Assembly: GCA_964428345.1 (NCBI GenBank)
Contig: CAYRYD010000004.1
Location: 155,241 to 219,240 of the forward strand
DNA length: 64,000 nucleotides
Direction of reading: 5' to 3'
Source of the DNA: JABDMH01 sp964428345
GTDB taxonomy: Bacteria; Bacteroidota; Bacteroidia; Chitinophagales; Saprospiraceae
Within the stretch, counting starts at the first letter, position 1; each line of letters opens with the position of its first letter. Both the position numbers and the translations under genes were made by a program. This document shows, in pieces, positions 1 through 9,051 of the stretch. The notes below the pieces were generated by a model. That model made no database searches, was not told the DNA's origin, and was given only the letters and a program-made list of their open reading frames with translations.

Positions 1-1454
1 ATGAGAAAGCGGCAGCACTTGGCAGGAATATTCTGGTCCGGATTAAGAACAGCAACGATACCTTGCAACTGGGATATACCTTGCAAGGGCTCACAAACGA
101 CCTGATCTATGCCAATAAAACTGACGAAGCGTCCCTTTATATCCCACAACTCCAGGTTATCGGTCAAAAAACACAGGATCAGAATTTATCGGCAGAAATA
201 TTCAGTACTCTGGGGACTTACTACTATCATCTCAAAGATTATCAGGAGGCAATCAAATACTTTGAGACGGCCAAAAACAAAGCAGAAAAACTGGATCACA
301 AATTCCAGGTTGCCAATCATCTGAATTCGCTGGGTAATTGTTACCTGGAGACCGGTAATCTTCAACTGGCAAAAGACTATTTTTTTCAGAGCGACAGCCT
401 TGCAGTGAAACATAATATTAAAAGCATTGAAGCAAAAATTTCGTTGTCACTAAGCAAATTATATCAGGTCCAAAACCAATACCAGAATGCCTATATTGCC
501 CTGCAACGTTATACTACGCTCATAGACAGTCTGCTGAGCAGCGAGGTAAGAAATCAGACGATGCAACTGCAAACCCAATTTGAAACAAATAAGAAAGACA
601 GAGAGATCAGTCATCTGCAACAGATGCAAATGGAAAAGGATTTTGCGATCGGGCGTCGAAACACGTATCTGTCTTTTGGTGGAGGAATTATTCTACTGCT
701 TTGCGGCAGTATTTATTTATTGATTGGCATACACCGGAACCGCCAGGATCTAAACAAACAACAAACCATCCTCCTGGAAGAAAAAGTAAAAACCATCGAA
801 AAAGAACAACAGATCACCTCGCTTCAGTCAATGATCAACGGTCAGGAGTCGGAACGAACACGCATAGCCAGGGACCTACACGATGGCTTGGGCGGGCTTC
901 TATCTACGGTAAAAATGCACTATACAACCCTGACGCAAAATACACCTTCGATCCTGCAAAACAAGCTTTATCAAAAAACATTGGACCTGATCAACAATGC
1001 AGCCGATGAATTAAGAAAAGTAGCTCACAACATGATGCCCGAAGTACTCATGAAACTGGGATTGGCAGAGGCCATCAGAGAATTCTGTAATAACATCACT
1101 GCTGGAAAATCATTACTGATCACTTTCCAGGCTTTCGGTATGGAAAAACGTTTATGTTCCTCAACCGAAATTATGATTTACCGTATTGTTCAGGAACTGG
1201 TTCAAAACATCATCAAACATGCCCGGGCATCAGAAGCGATCATTCAAATTAACCGGGATCATAACCGGTTAAGTCTCATTATAGAAGACAATGGCTGTGG
1301 ATTTAACCTGAAGGAAGCAGGGGCAAAAAACGGGATGGGACTTGAGACGGTAAAAAGCCGGGTAGCGTATTTAAACGGGCACATCACCGTGGATTCAAGG
1401 AAAGATATCGGAACTACAATCATGATCGACTTCTTCATCAAGGATGAGACCTGA
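1..1454 (+). CDS. TPR-containing sensor histidine kinase (5' end outside window)
   Basis: This is a membrane histidine kinase of the NarX/HisKA_3 type, cut by the left edge. The frame is already open at base 3, so the TTG at 63 is not the real start. Counting from base 63, TPR-like helical repeats fill about residues 1-160. A coiled segment follows, then one membrane helix (about 203-223). The HisKA_3 dimerisation helix has the phosphoacceptor His273 in RDLHDG. The HATPase domain shows an N-box (QELVQNIIKHA, about 377-387), IEDNGCGF (G1) and NGMGL (G2). The likely role is to autophosphorylate and pass phosphate to the response regulator 48 bp downstream. TPR sensors of this kind are common in Bacteroidota and probably lie in the periplasm. 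The input signal cannot be read from the sequence. Confidence 0.93.
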   Translation, partial: EKAAALGRNILVRIKNSNDTLQLGYTLQGLTNDLIYANKTDEASLYIPQLQVIGQKTQDQNLSAEIFSTLGTYYYHLKDYQEAIKYFETAKNKAEKLDHKFQVANHLNSLGNCYLETGNLQLAKDYFFQSDSLAVKHNIKSIEAKISLSLSKLYQVQNQYQNAYIALQRYTTLIDSLLSSEVRNQTMQLQTQFETNKKDREISHLQQMQMEKDFAIGRRNTYLSFGGGIILLLCGSIYLLIGIHRNRQDLNKQQTILLEEKVKTIEKEQQITSLQSMINGQESERTRIARDLHDGLGGLLSTVKMHYTTLTQNTPSILQNKLYQKTLDLINNAADELRKVAHNMMPEVLMKLGLAEAIREFCNNITAGKSLLITFQAFGMEKRLCSSTEIMIYRIVQELVQNIIKHARASEAIIQINRDHNRLSLIIEDNGCGFNLKEAGAKNGMGLETVKSRVAYLNGHITVDSRKDIGTTIMIDFFIKDET

Positions 1455-1502
1455 TATTCCCTGAAAATCACTATATTTAGATTTAGTGTATAGGCAGTAT
1501 TT

Positions 1503-2147
1503 ATGCTCAACGTATTGATCATTGATGACCATCCATTGGTAATTGATGGCATAAGGACCATGTTGACTGACATTGACTATCTTACTGTCTCAGGTTCAGC
1601 GAGAACAGCTTCCCAGGCCCTCGACTTTCTGGAAAAATATTCCAGGACAGACATCATTCTCCTCGATATCAACTTGCCCGACATGGATGGCCTGCAACTC
1701 TGTAGCGTTATCCGGCAAAAAAATAAAACCGTTAAAATCATCGGTTTAAGCTACATCAACGAAGCGGGTATCACAACTCGATTTTTGAAAAACGGTGCCG
1801 ACGGATTTCTCTTAAAAAATATGGAGCGTCAGGAACTCATTGAGGCTATCGAGCGGGTAATGGCTGGTTCCACCTACCTTAGCCCGGCCGCAAGTGAAAA
1901 CATTATAGAGCAGATTACAAAGCCGAATCCGGCAATCGGAAATACTCCGGTACTTACCAGAAGAGAAAAGGAAATACTACAGTTACTCTATGAAGGCATG
2001 AAGAGCAGTGAGATTGCCCAGCGGCTTTTCCTCAGCAATCATACCGTAGATACCCATCGAAAAAATATGCTGCAAAAATTCAATGTGCACAACACTCAAT
2101 CCTTATTAAAGAGGGTGAAAGAGCTGGGCATTTTCCATGAAATTTAA
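1503..2147 (+). CDS. NarL/LuxR-family response regulator
   Basis: This is a 214-residue two-component response regulator. An N-terminal receiver domain (about 1-120) carries the acidic pair D8/D9, the phosphoacceptor Asp55 in IILLDINLPD, Ser83 in the usual Thr/Ser position and Lys105. A LuxR-type helix-turn-helix (about 150-208) contains LTRREKEILQL and the recognition stretch SNHTVDTHRKN. It follows the histidine kinase gene at 48 bp in the same direction, so the two form a cognate pair. Only a weak hairpin (2161-2177) follows the stop. The target genes are unknown; the nearest downstream gene points the other way. Confidence 0.95.
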   Translation: MLNVLIIDDHPLVIDGIRTMLTDIDYLTVSGSARTASQALDFLEKYSRTDIILLDINLPDMDGLQLCSVIRQKNKTVKIIGLSYINEAGITTRFLKNGADGFLLKNMERQELIEAIERVMAGSTYLSPAASENIIEQITKPNPAIGNTPVLTRREKEILQLLYEGMKSSEIAQRLFLSNHTVDTHRKNMLQKFNVHNTQSLLKRVKELGIFHEI

Positions 2148-2160
2148 AACCGGGATGCAG

Positions 2161-2185
2161 ACTGGATAAATTCCAGTTTCCTGTT
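2161..2185 (+). terminator. weak hairpin between convergent genes
   Basis: ACTGGA (2161-2166) pairs with TCCAGT (2172-2177) around a 5-nt loop and is followed by a short pyrimidine-rich stretch. It sits between the convergent response-regulator and isomerase genes. The stem is only 6 bp, so this is a tentative terminator. Confidence 0.3.
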
Positions 2186-2231
2186 TATGCTTTGAATTCC
2201 TGACTGATCATTTGGGACATTCACCAGAGTG

Positions 2232-3149
2232 TTATGCCACAAATTGTCTCAAATAATTATACGACTGTACCAATGATCGTTTCCGGTCGGCGAGGGTGCC
2301 TTCATAAGCCCGGTCTTCCACTTCGACGCAAACCGCTCCCTGATAACCGGCATCGGTCAGGTGCGAGAAAAATTTACCCCAGTCTACATCACCCATTCCC
2401 GGCAACTTAGGTGTGTGATACTGATTGGGGTGCGCCATAATACCGACCTCATCCAGGCGATCCCGGTCCAGCCGGGCATCTTTGGCATGGATGTGAAAAA
2501 GCTTATCCCGAAAATCGCGTATGGGTTTCAGATAATCCATTTGCTGCCAGATCAGGTGACTGGGATCATAATTCAGGCCGAAGAATTCACTGGGGATTTC
2601 CTCATACATTTTCCGCCAGATCTCGGGAGTGGTAGCCAGATTCTTACCACCCGGCCATTCATCGGCGGTAAACAGCATGGGGCAATTTTCAATGCCAACT
2701 TTGATTTGATGTTTTTCTGCCAGCGCGATCAGAGGTTTCCAGGTTTTCTTGAAAGCAGGCCAGTTATCGACAACACTCTTTTGCCAGTCCCGTCCGATGA
2801 AAGTATTAACATGCTGAAGACCCAGCTGCGCAGCGGCTTTGATCACCTTTTTCAGATGACTTGCTGCCGTTTTCGCTTCTTCCGGAACGGGAGAAAGAGG
2901 GTTTGGGTAATAACCCAGGCCACTGATCCGGACTCCGGTTTCATCCATCAACGCATGAATGCCCCGGATCAGGGTCCTGTTCAGCTGGTCTACATTGATG
3001 TGCGTCACGCCGGCATAGCGACGGGTAGCTTTGCCTTCCGGCCAACACATGATCTCCACACAATCGTAACCGATTTCCCGGGCAAGAATCAGGACTTCTT
3101 TCAGGTCCAACTCCGGTAAAATCGCACTGACAAATCCCAGTTGCATCAT
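2232..3149 (-). CDS. Sugar phosphate isomerase/epimerase (TIM barrel)
   Basis: This is a 305-residue protein of the xylose-isomerase-like TIM-barrel family (AP_endonuc_2 fold), which includes epimerases and isomerases such as IolE and hydroxypyruvate isomerase. Likely metal ligands are visible in order: the Glu in KVGIENCPM, Asp and His in NYDPSHLIW, the His residues in LFHIHAKDA, and the Glu in AVCVEVEDR. There is no signal peptide, so it should be cytoplasmic. Two adjacent ATGs (3149 and 3146) could each start it. It stands alone, separated from the next minus-strand gene by a repeat-bearing 316-bp spacer. The family assignment is firm; the substrate is not predictable. Confidence 0.88.
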   Translation of the reverse strand: MMQLGFVSAILPELDLKEVLILAREIGYDCVEIMCWPEGKATRRYAGVTHINVDQLNRTLIRGIHALMDETGVRISGLGYYPNPLSPVPEEAKTAASHLKKVIKAAAQLGLQHVNTFIGRDWQKSVVDNWPAFKKTWKPLIALAEKHQIKVGIENCPMLFTADEWPGGKNLATTPEIWRKMYEEIPSEFFGLNYDPSHLIWQQMDYLKPIRDFRDKLFHIHAKDARLDRDRLDEVGIMAHPNQYHTPKLPGMGDVDWGKFFSHLTDAGYQGAVCVEVEDRAYEGTLADRKRSLVQSYNYLRQFVA

Positions 3150-3465
3150 TTTTGGTTTTTAATCTTCAAATGCTCCACTTGCTGAATTTTAAAGCGAGTG
3201 GGCTGATTGTTGATTTTCCCTGTTAAAATAAGGTTTATTGCTATACAACAGAATCCATTTTATTTGCTGCCAACCAGACGCACTCCGATACACTCAGAAG
3301 TGTGATTGGTCAACCTAAGGCTTCGGCAGGCTCAGCCTGACAGTCGAACGTCACTCTGTGGGTTCGGCAAGGGCACCCTGAGGCTTCGGCAGGCTCAGCC
3401 TGACTGTCAAAGGTCCCCCTGAGCCTGTCGAAAGGTCAGCTTGTCGAAGGGTAAACAGGCAAAGG
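3150..3465. repeat. 316-bp spacer with REP-like palindromic repeats
   Basis: No gene is visible here. A 24-bp sequence occurs twice in direct orientation (3318-3341 and 3381-3404, 63 bp apart). Each copy contains the perfect 13-bp palindrome CAGGCTCAGCCTG (3327-3339, 3390-3402). A related inverted copy, CCCTGAGCCTGTCGAAAGG, lies at 3417-3435, with further degenerate TTCGGCA and TGTCGAAGG fragments around it. A separate imperfect hairpin (CCACTTGC 3175-3182 with GCGAGTGG 3194-3201) lies near the isomerase gene. The 'GCCTGTCGAAGG / CTTCGGCAGGC' family resembles short intergenic repeats seen in many Bacteroidota genomes (general knowledge). It may act as a transcript end or processing element downstream of the amidohydrolase gene. 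Confidence 0.75.
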
Positions 3466-5172
3466 TCACTTCTGATACTGGATTTTCCCTCCCACTATCG
3501 TATAAAGCACTTCTGTTTTAAGAATATCCTCGTCCGGACAGGTCAGCAAATTCTCAGATAAAATCGCAATATCAGCCAATTTTCCTACTTCCAGCGACCC
3601 TTTTAGATGGTCCTCAAAAGCGGCAAAAGCTGCATCGATGGTATACGAACGTAGCGCTTCATAACGAGTCATAGCCTGTTCGGGAAAAAACTCCATTCCA
3701 TTGTCGATCCTTTTGCGGGTCACACTGGCATAAAATGATTCAATCGGATTGACGTCCTCCACGGGTGCATCGGTACCATTAGCGATGACTGCCCCTGCAT
3801 CAAGCAGTGAACGCCAGGGATAGGCTCCTTCCCGTGCCCGCTGATAGCCCAGGCGTTTCTCAACAAAGGGAGCGTCAGAAGTGCAGTGGATTCCCTGCAT
3901 AGCCGCAATGACGCCCATCTCCGCAAAGCGCGGTATATCGCTGACCGCCAGATGCTGGGCATGTTCGATCCGCCACCGGAGTTCCTGACCTTCACTCACC
4001 GCTTTTTCGTAGTGTTTCCGGAAAATATTGAGCACCTCCTGATTGGCCCGGTCGCCGATCGCATGCACACAAAGCTGCAATCCATGCTGGTAGGCGAGGT
4101 CGGCTACAGCGGCAACTTCGGCAACCGGAGTGGTGTTCTGACCGGTAAAATCCGGTTTATCCTCATAGGGTTCCAACAGCCATGCCCCAAAAGAACCCAG
4201 GGCCCCATCCAGATCTGCCTTGATCGCCCGCACTGTAAGGAAATGATCTCCCAAACCGATCCAGGGAAATCCCGCCAGTCTGTCCTTCAGATCACGGCTG
4301 CTGTGACGGATCATCACCCATAGACGAATATCCAGCTCACCTGACTCTGCCAGCCTTTTATAACGGTCGATCCATTCGAAGCTGGATCCGGCATCCTGAA
4401 AAGAAGTGATACCATTTTTCAGGCACTCGGTCTCTGCCAGATCAATGCCTTCATACCATTGACGTAATTTATCTTCCTCCGAAAGAGTTTCCAGATACTC
4501 CTGATAAGCCCGGCGAAGAAGACCCTGGGCGTTTTCTTCAAACATACCAATGGCATTACCCTGGTTGTCACGCACAATCTCACCCCCGGCAGGGTCCGAA
4601 GTCTCCCTACTGATCCCGGCCGACTTCATCGCGGCTTCATTGGCAAAGGCTCCATGCCCACTGGCATGAAACAGAAGCACCGGATTATCGGGAGAAATAT
4701 CGCTGAGAGAATGATGATAGGGATATCCATGCACCTGTTCTTCCGGTACCCGCACCCACTTTTCCTGATGCCAGCCCCGACCTACGATCCATTCACCCGG
4801 CGCGCTTTGTTTAACCTTTTCGCCTACCATGTCAACAATTTCATCCCAGGAGCGGGAACGGAGGAAGTTCAGGTTTTGCAGGCTGCTGCCCAGACCGGAG
4901 AAATGACCATGCGACTCAATAAACCCCGGCATCACAAAATGACCTCCTGCATCGATGATTTTCGTGCTGTCACCCAGGAAAGGCATGACTTTTAACTGCT
5001 CACCGACGGCCAGTATCCTGCCATCCTTCACCGCAACAGCCTCCCCATCGGGCATAGCCTCATCCATTGTTACCACGACTCCGTTGATAATAATCAGATC
5101 TGCCTTTTCAGAAGGAGCCGGCCTACAGGCCAGAATAATCAGCAAGAAAAACAAAAAAAGATTACGGGGCAT
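3466..5172 (-). CDS. YtcJ-like amidohydrolase, predicted lipoprotein
   Basis: This is a metal-dependent amidohydrolase of the YtcJ/AepA type (amidohydrolase family 3), about 568 residues long. It starts with a lipoprotein signal whose lipobox is LIILAC, so it should be anchored to an envelope membrane and act outside the cytoplasm. Visible metal-site motifs are ESHGHFSG (HxH), CVHAIGD (His), RIEHAQH (His) and NGTDAPVED (Asp). The ATG at 5172 is preferred over an in-frame GTG at 5178, which directly abuts the stop of the upstream gene. It is probably co-transcribed with the preceding glutamate-synthase-like gene. The family acts on amide or imine bonds of small molecules; the actual substrate is unknown. 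Confidence 0.9.
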   Translation of the reverse strand: MPRNLFLFFLLIILACRPAPSEKADLIIINGVVVTMDEAMPDGEAVAVKDGRILAVGEQLKVMPFLGDSTKIIDAGGHFVMPGFIESHGHFSGLGSSLQNLNFLRSRSWDEIVDMVGEKVKQSAPGEWIVGRGWHQEKWVRVPEEQVHGYPYHHSLSDISPDNPVLLFHASGHGAFANEAAMKSAGISRETSDPAGGEIVRDNQGNAIGMFEENAQGLLRRAYQEYLETLSEEDKLRQWYEGIDLAETECLKNGITSFQDAGSSFEWIDRYKRLAESGELDIRLWVMIRHSSRDLKDRLAGFPWIGLGDHFLTVRAIKADLDGALGSFGAWLLEPYEDKPDFTGQNTTPVAEVAAVADLAYQHGLQLCVHAIGDRANQEVLNIFRKHYEKAVSEGQELRWRIEHAQHLAVSDIPRFAEMGVIAAMQGIHCTSDAPFVEKRLGYQRAREGAYPWRSLLDAGAVIANGTDAPVEDVNPIESFYASVTRKRIDNGMEFFPEQAMTRYEALRSYTIDAAFAAFEDHLKGSLEVGKLADIAILSENLLTCPDEDILKTEVLYTIVGGKIQYQK

Positions 5173-5178
5173 CCTCAC

Positions 5179-6789
5179 CTAATTAACTTCCTGAAAGCGC
5201 GGCCTAAATGATCCAGGATCCGCGAGTGCAATGTCTTTGTCGAATTGGGGCGGGACGGAGTCCTCAAAAAGAAGACAACCACGAGAAATATAAGGATATA
5301 TTTCAGCATAGGTCAAACTGTGTTGCGGGCTAACCCGCCGGTTAATCGAATATCGGTCAAACTGGGAAGCATGGTCAAAGCCAGCGGCCGCCATCAGCTC
5401 GCTCAGGCTTTTAATGGTCTCTCTATGATAGTTGGCTACCCTTACCTTCTTATCTTCGACTACCAACCCAGCCTGGAGTTCCGGGTCCTGGGTAGTAATG
5501 CCGGTGGGACAGGTGTTTCGGTTACACTCCAGGGCCTGGACACAGCCTAGCGCCAACATCATCGCCCGGGCACTCTGGCATGCGTCGGCACCCAATGCCA
5601 AAGCTCTGACCATATCAAATCCGGTCAAAATTTTACCGGAAGCAAAGATCCTGACTTTCTCACGGATATCAAAGCCGACCAGTGCATCGTGCACAAACGC
5701 CAGGCTGTCCCGGTAAGGCATGCCCACCGAATTGCTGAATTCGAGCGGAGCGGCGCCGGTGCCTCCTTCACCTCCGTCGACCGTAATAAAGTCGGGGAAG
5801 ATTCCGGTCATCAGCATGGCCTTGCAAATAGCCAGGAATTCACTGCGCCAGCCGATGCAAAGCTTAAAACCGACAGGTCTGCCATCCGACCATTCCCGCA
5901 GGTTCTGAATAAACTCCAAAAGACCCAACGGACTGTCAAAAGCCGTATGATGCGAAGGAGAAACTACCTCCGTTCCCGGTCTTACATCGCGAATCGCAGC
6001 AATTTCCGGAGTGTTCTTGCCGGCTGGGAGAATACCTCCATGACCGGGTTTGGCGCCCTGTGATAGTTTGATTTCGACCATTTTGACTTCCGGGTTTTCC
6101 ATTCGCATCCGGAATTTGTATTCCGAAAAATTGCCGGCTTCATCCCGGCAACCAAAGTAGCCGGTACCAAATTGAAAGATCAGGTCACCTCCCATCTTCA
6201 AATGATACGGACTCAAGCCTCCCTCTCCGGTATTGTGGGCAAAACCACCCAACTTTGCTCCTCCGTTAAGGGCAAGGATGGCGTTTTTACTCAGGGAGCC
6301 AAAACTCATGGCTGAGACATTGAGCAGGCTGCTGCTATAGGGTTGACGGCAGAAGATGCTCCCAACGACAAGCCGGGGATCAAAATTCTCCAAGTGTGTA
6401 GTCCGGGCAGCGATACTGTGATTGAGCCATTCATAACCGACCTGATAGACGTCCATCTGGGTGCCAAGTGGTGTGGTATCCAGCTCGCGTTTAGCCCGCT
6501 GATAGACAATGCTGCGGTTGATCCGGTTGATGGGAGCCCCGCTGGTATCAGATTCAATGAAATACTGGTACATCTTGGGGCGTAATTCTTCCATGATGTA
6601 ACGCCCGCGACCGATCAACGGAAAATTGCGCATGATCGCATGCCGGGTCTGGAACATATCGTAACACCCCAGGATGATCAGTGGAAGCAGCAGCACGAAA
6701 GCCCATGCCATCGGTGGCCAGACAAACAAAGCAATACTCCCTGTCAGAGTAACCGATAAAATGGCAAAGGCGATGAATTCATTGCGCAT
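5179..6789 (-). CDS. FMN-binding glutamate synthase family protein, membrane-anchored
   Basis: This protein of about 536 residues has two N-terminal membrane helices (about residues 4-45), followed by an FMN-binding TIM barrel like the synthase domain of GltB (archaeal-type GOGAT). The cluster motif CVQALECNRNTCPTG gives the Cys-x5-Cys-x4-Cys spacing of the 3Fe-4S site in glutamate synthases. SHHTAFDSPLGL and DGGEGGTGAAPLEFS are typical flavin/2-oxoglutarate-side segments. No glutaminase domain is present, so it is not a complete glutamate synthase. The ATG at 6789 is chosen over an upstream in-frame TTG at 6801. It lies 6 bp ahead of the amidohydrolase gene. The physiological reaction of these stand-alone membrane-tethered forms is not established. 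Confidence 0.87.
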   Translation of the reverse strand: MRNEFIAFAILSVTLTGSIALFVWPPMAWAFVLLLPLIILGCYDMFQTRHAIMRNFPLIGRGRYIMEELRPKMYQYFIESDTSGAPINRINRSIVYQRAKRELDTTPLGTQMDVYQVGYEWLNHSIAARTTHLENFDPRLVVGSIFCRQPYSSSLLNVSAMSFGSLSKNAILALNGGAKLGGFAHNTGEGGLSPYHLKMGGDLIFQFGTGYFGCRDEAGNFSEYKFRMRMENPEVKMVEIKLSQGAKPGHGGILPAGKNTPEIAAIRDVRPGTEVVSPSHHTAFDSPLGLLEFIQNLREWSDGRPVGFKLCIGWRSEFLAICKAMLMTGIFPDFITVDGGEGGTGAAPLEFSNSVGMPYRDSLAFVHDALVGFDIREKVRIFASGKILTGFDMVRALALGADACQSARAMMLALGCVQALECNRNTCPTGITTQDPELQAGLVVEDKKVRVANYHRETIKSLSELMAAAGFDHASQFDRYSINRRVSPQHSLTYAEIYPYISRGCLLFEDSVPPQFDKDIALADPGSFRPRFQEVN

Positions 6790-6955
6790 AGGACCGTCCA
6801 AATTAATAAAATTGTACCGGAGCCGGGATAAATAACCAATCTGTCGCTCACGGAAGAAGACCAGGCCTGCCAGTCAATGGGGACAGAGGAAGATCGTCAA
6901 TAGGTCAGCTTCCGCTAAAAATCTTATTTTTACCAGAATCACAAAAACCGCCATT

Positions 6956-7180
6956 ATGGCCACCACAAGAATTACAGTACTAAGCAACGGATCGCTCAAA
7001 GTAGAAGGCGATTTTGAAATAGTCGACAAGGAGGGCAATATTTACAATTTGCAAGGCCGGCAGGTGGTATCGCTGTGTCGTTGTGGCCGGAGTCAAAACA
7101 AACCTTTTTGCGATGCCAGCCATAAAGGCCACTTTGAACACGAAGCACGGGCTTTTGACCTGCCACCACGTAAGGTGTGA
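6956..7180 (+). CDS. CDGSH iron-sulfur domain protein
   Basis: This is a 74-residue CDGSH-type (mitoNEET-like) protein. The signature is CRCGRSQNKPFCDASH, giving the three Cys and one His ligands of a redox-active, labile 2Fe-2S cluster (C-x-C-x2-S-x3-P-x-C-D-x-S-H). A single CDGSH motif at this length matches the bacterial family, which binds as a homodimer in the cytoplasm. It is transcribed alone, divergently from the glutamate-synthase-like gene. A possible -7 element (TATTTTTA, 6925-6932) lies about 24 bp upstream of the start. The role is probably Fe-S or electron handling, inferred from the family only. Confidence 0.92.
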   Translation: MATTRITVLSNGSLKVEGDFEIVDKEGNIYNLQGRQVVSLCRCGRSQNKPFCDASHKGHFEHEARAFDLPPRKV

Positions 7181-7240
7181 AGTACAGTAGTAGTTGAAAC
7201 CGGAAAGAACAGCAGATAAAAGACGCTCAAAAAGACTTGT

Positions 7241-7272
7241 TACCCGGGCGAATAAATTCGCCCCCCCCGGTA
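7241..7272. terminator. GC-rich hairpin between convergent genes
   Basis: GGGCGAA (7246-7252) and TTCGCCC (7257-7263) form a perfect 7-bp stem with a TAAA loop, flanked by TACC (7241-7244) and GGTA (7269-7272). A run of eight C residues covers 7261-7268. It lies between the convergent CDGSH and lnt genes. There is no T tract, so factor-dependent termination or transcript protection is as likely as intrinsic termination. Confidence 0.4.
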
Positions 7273-7284
7273 GAGCTGGTATTA

Positions 7285-9051
7285 CTACAGACTTCCTCTT
7301 ACCTTTTGCACTCCCGCTCTGGCGGTAAACAGCAGTGCGAGAAAGAGGGATAACCGGCCAACCACATCACCCCAGCGGGCATAGAAGGTTAAACCAGTAT
7401 TCTTCCGGGCCTTTACATTGATTGCTCCAGGTACCCCATATTCGGTCTCCTGACTCATGTCGCCTCGCTGATTGATGATGCAGCAGGTACCCATGTTGGC
7501 CGATCGGATGACAGAGCGGCGGCATTCAATCGCCCGCAACCGGGCATAATCGGCATGCTGCCGGTGCCCGGCAGTGTTATCCCACCAACCATCGTTGGTC
7601 ATCACAAAAATGACCTCGGCTCCTTTCTGGACAAAACGGGTCATAAATTCACCAAAGATGGATTCGTAACAAATCGCCGGAGCGACGATGGCTTTATCGG
7701 AAGAAAAGAGATTAAATTTTGACCGGATCCGGTACCCGTAATTGGTACCACCCAATTGGTCGACGATTGGCTGAAGGAAAAAAAGAATACGTTTAAACGG
7801 GAAAAATTCAGCCCCTGGCACATAAAGGGCCTTGTAATACTCCTGAATACTCCCTCCAGGATCGATCTGGACCGCACAGTTGTACTGCTCGGCATATTCG
7901 GTGATACCGTCCGAACGATGAAGGGGGATGGTGGTGGGTAATTCATGCTCATCCTGATTTTCCAGGTACCGGAAGGCAGCCAGTCCGGTGACCATCAGGA
8001 GATTATTGTGCTCGGCAAATGTGCCCAGCTGCTGGATGGCTGGGGAAAGCCAGGGCACATCCAGATTGACCCGCGAAAAACTGGTCTCCGGCAATACGAC
8101 AAAATCCGTCTGGCTGGTCATCTTTTCCCCGGCGAGAGACAGACAACGATCGACCATCACCTCCTGAGGGAAAGTGAACTTTTCATAGTGTGGTTCGAAA
8201 TTGGGCTGAACGGACACCACCTCGATGACAGGTCCCTGATCTTCATATTGCCAGTAAACTACGGAAGAAAAGATCAAAGGAACCAGGACCCACACTGCAA
8301 CAGGTAGATAAGGTCTCCATATCCTGACAGAGTTGTTGTAGTGTAAAACCTCAAAGATCAGGTAGTTGGTCACCAGGATCCACAGAGACCCACCCAGGGT
8401 TCCGGTAAAACTGTACCATTGGATACCAAAAGGCATCTTCGCCAGACCATTTCCCAGGGTAAGCCATGGCCAATAAAGCTCCCACCGCATGTGTAAAAAT
8501 TCAAAGGTCAGCCAGGTCACGGCAAATGCGACCAAACCTGCCTTTCTTCCCAACACCCGGACAATGAATAACCAGGTCAGCATAGGGAGCGTCATTAGAA
8601 AGGCGTTGACTGTATTGGCAAAGATACCTGCAAGGTAAGCGGTGTTGGCTACCCAATAAGTCGTGAGAATATTCCAGAGCAGAAAGGTATAATACAGGAG
8701 GAAAAAGACCTTTCGCCAGGAGATTCTTTCCTTTTCCAGCCAGGGTTTTAATACCGAAAGTAAGGGTACAAAAGCAATGAATAATAGAAAGGGAAAGGGA
8801 AACGGAGGGAAAGCCAGACTCAGTAAAACCGCGGTCAGCGAAGCCAGGCCAAAGGAATATAAGAAAACCGGAGTTCCTACCGATTTGCGTTTGACCGCCA
8901 GGACCACCAGTAACCAGAACGAGGCAAATTGAAAAAGGGGTAAATGTCCCCATAATTCCTGCCTGGAATGACGGTCAAGCAGGGAATAACTGGCATAAAT
9001 AAAGACAAGGCTTAATAAGCCTGCGATGATCCTGGACCACCGGGTACTCAT
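7285..9051 (-). CDS. lnt: Apolipoprotein N-acyltransferase
   Basis: Lnt adds the third acyl chain to the N-terminal cysteine of lipoproteins at the inner membrane. The N-terminal half (about 1-265) contains many membrane helices; the C-terminal half is a nitrilase-fold domain in the periplasm. The catalytic triad is visible: Glu322 in LPETSF, Lys407 in YYKALY and Cys461 in AICYESIFG. At 588 residues it is somewhat longer than the E. coli enzyme, mostly in the N-terminal membrane part. The start ATG overlaps the metG stop in an ATGA arrangement, so the two are likely translationally coupled. Several lipoproteins in this window (amidohydrolase, NlpC peptidase, TraB protein) would be substrates. 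Confidence 0.95.
   Translation of the reverse strand: MSTRWSRIIAGLLSLVFIYASYSLLDRHSRQELWGHLPLFQFASFWLLVVLAVKRKSVGTPVFLYSFGLASLTAVLLSLAFPPFPFPFLLFIAFVPLLSVLKPWLEKERISWRKVFFLLYYTFLLWNILTTYWVANTAYLAGIFANTVNAFLMTLPMLTWLFIVRVLGRKAGLVAFAVTWLTFEFLHMRWELYWPWLTLGNGLAKMPFGIQWYSFTGTLGGSLWILVTNYLIFEVLHYNNSVRIWRPYLPVAVWVLVPLIFSSVVYWQYEDQGPVIEVVSVQPNFEPHYEKFTFPQEVMVDRCLSLAGEKMTSQTDFVVLPETSFSRVNLDVPWLSPAIQQLGTFAEHNNLLMVTGLAAFRYLENQDEHELPTTIPLHRSDGITEYAEQYNCAVQIDPGGSIQEYYKALYVPGAEFFPFKRILFFLQPIVDQLGGTNYGYRIRSKFNLFSSDKAIVAPAICYESIFGEFMTRFVQKGAEVIFVMTNDGWWDNTAGHRQHADYARLRAIECRRSVIRSANMGTCCIINQRGDMSQETEYGVPGAINVKARKNTGLTFYARWGDVVGRLSLFLALLFTARAGVQKVRGSL

Noticed and set aside
2361..3119. 252-codon open frame on the plus strand opposite the TIM-barrel isomerase
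   Set aside because: The minus-strand protein has clear family motifs throughout; the plus-strand product has none.
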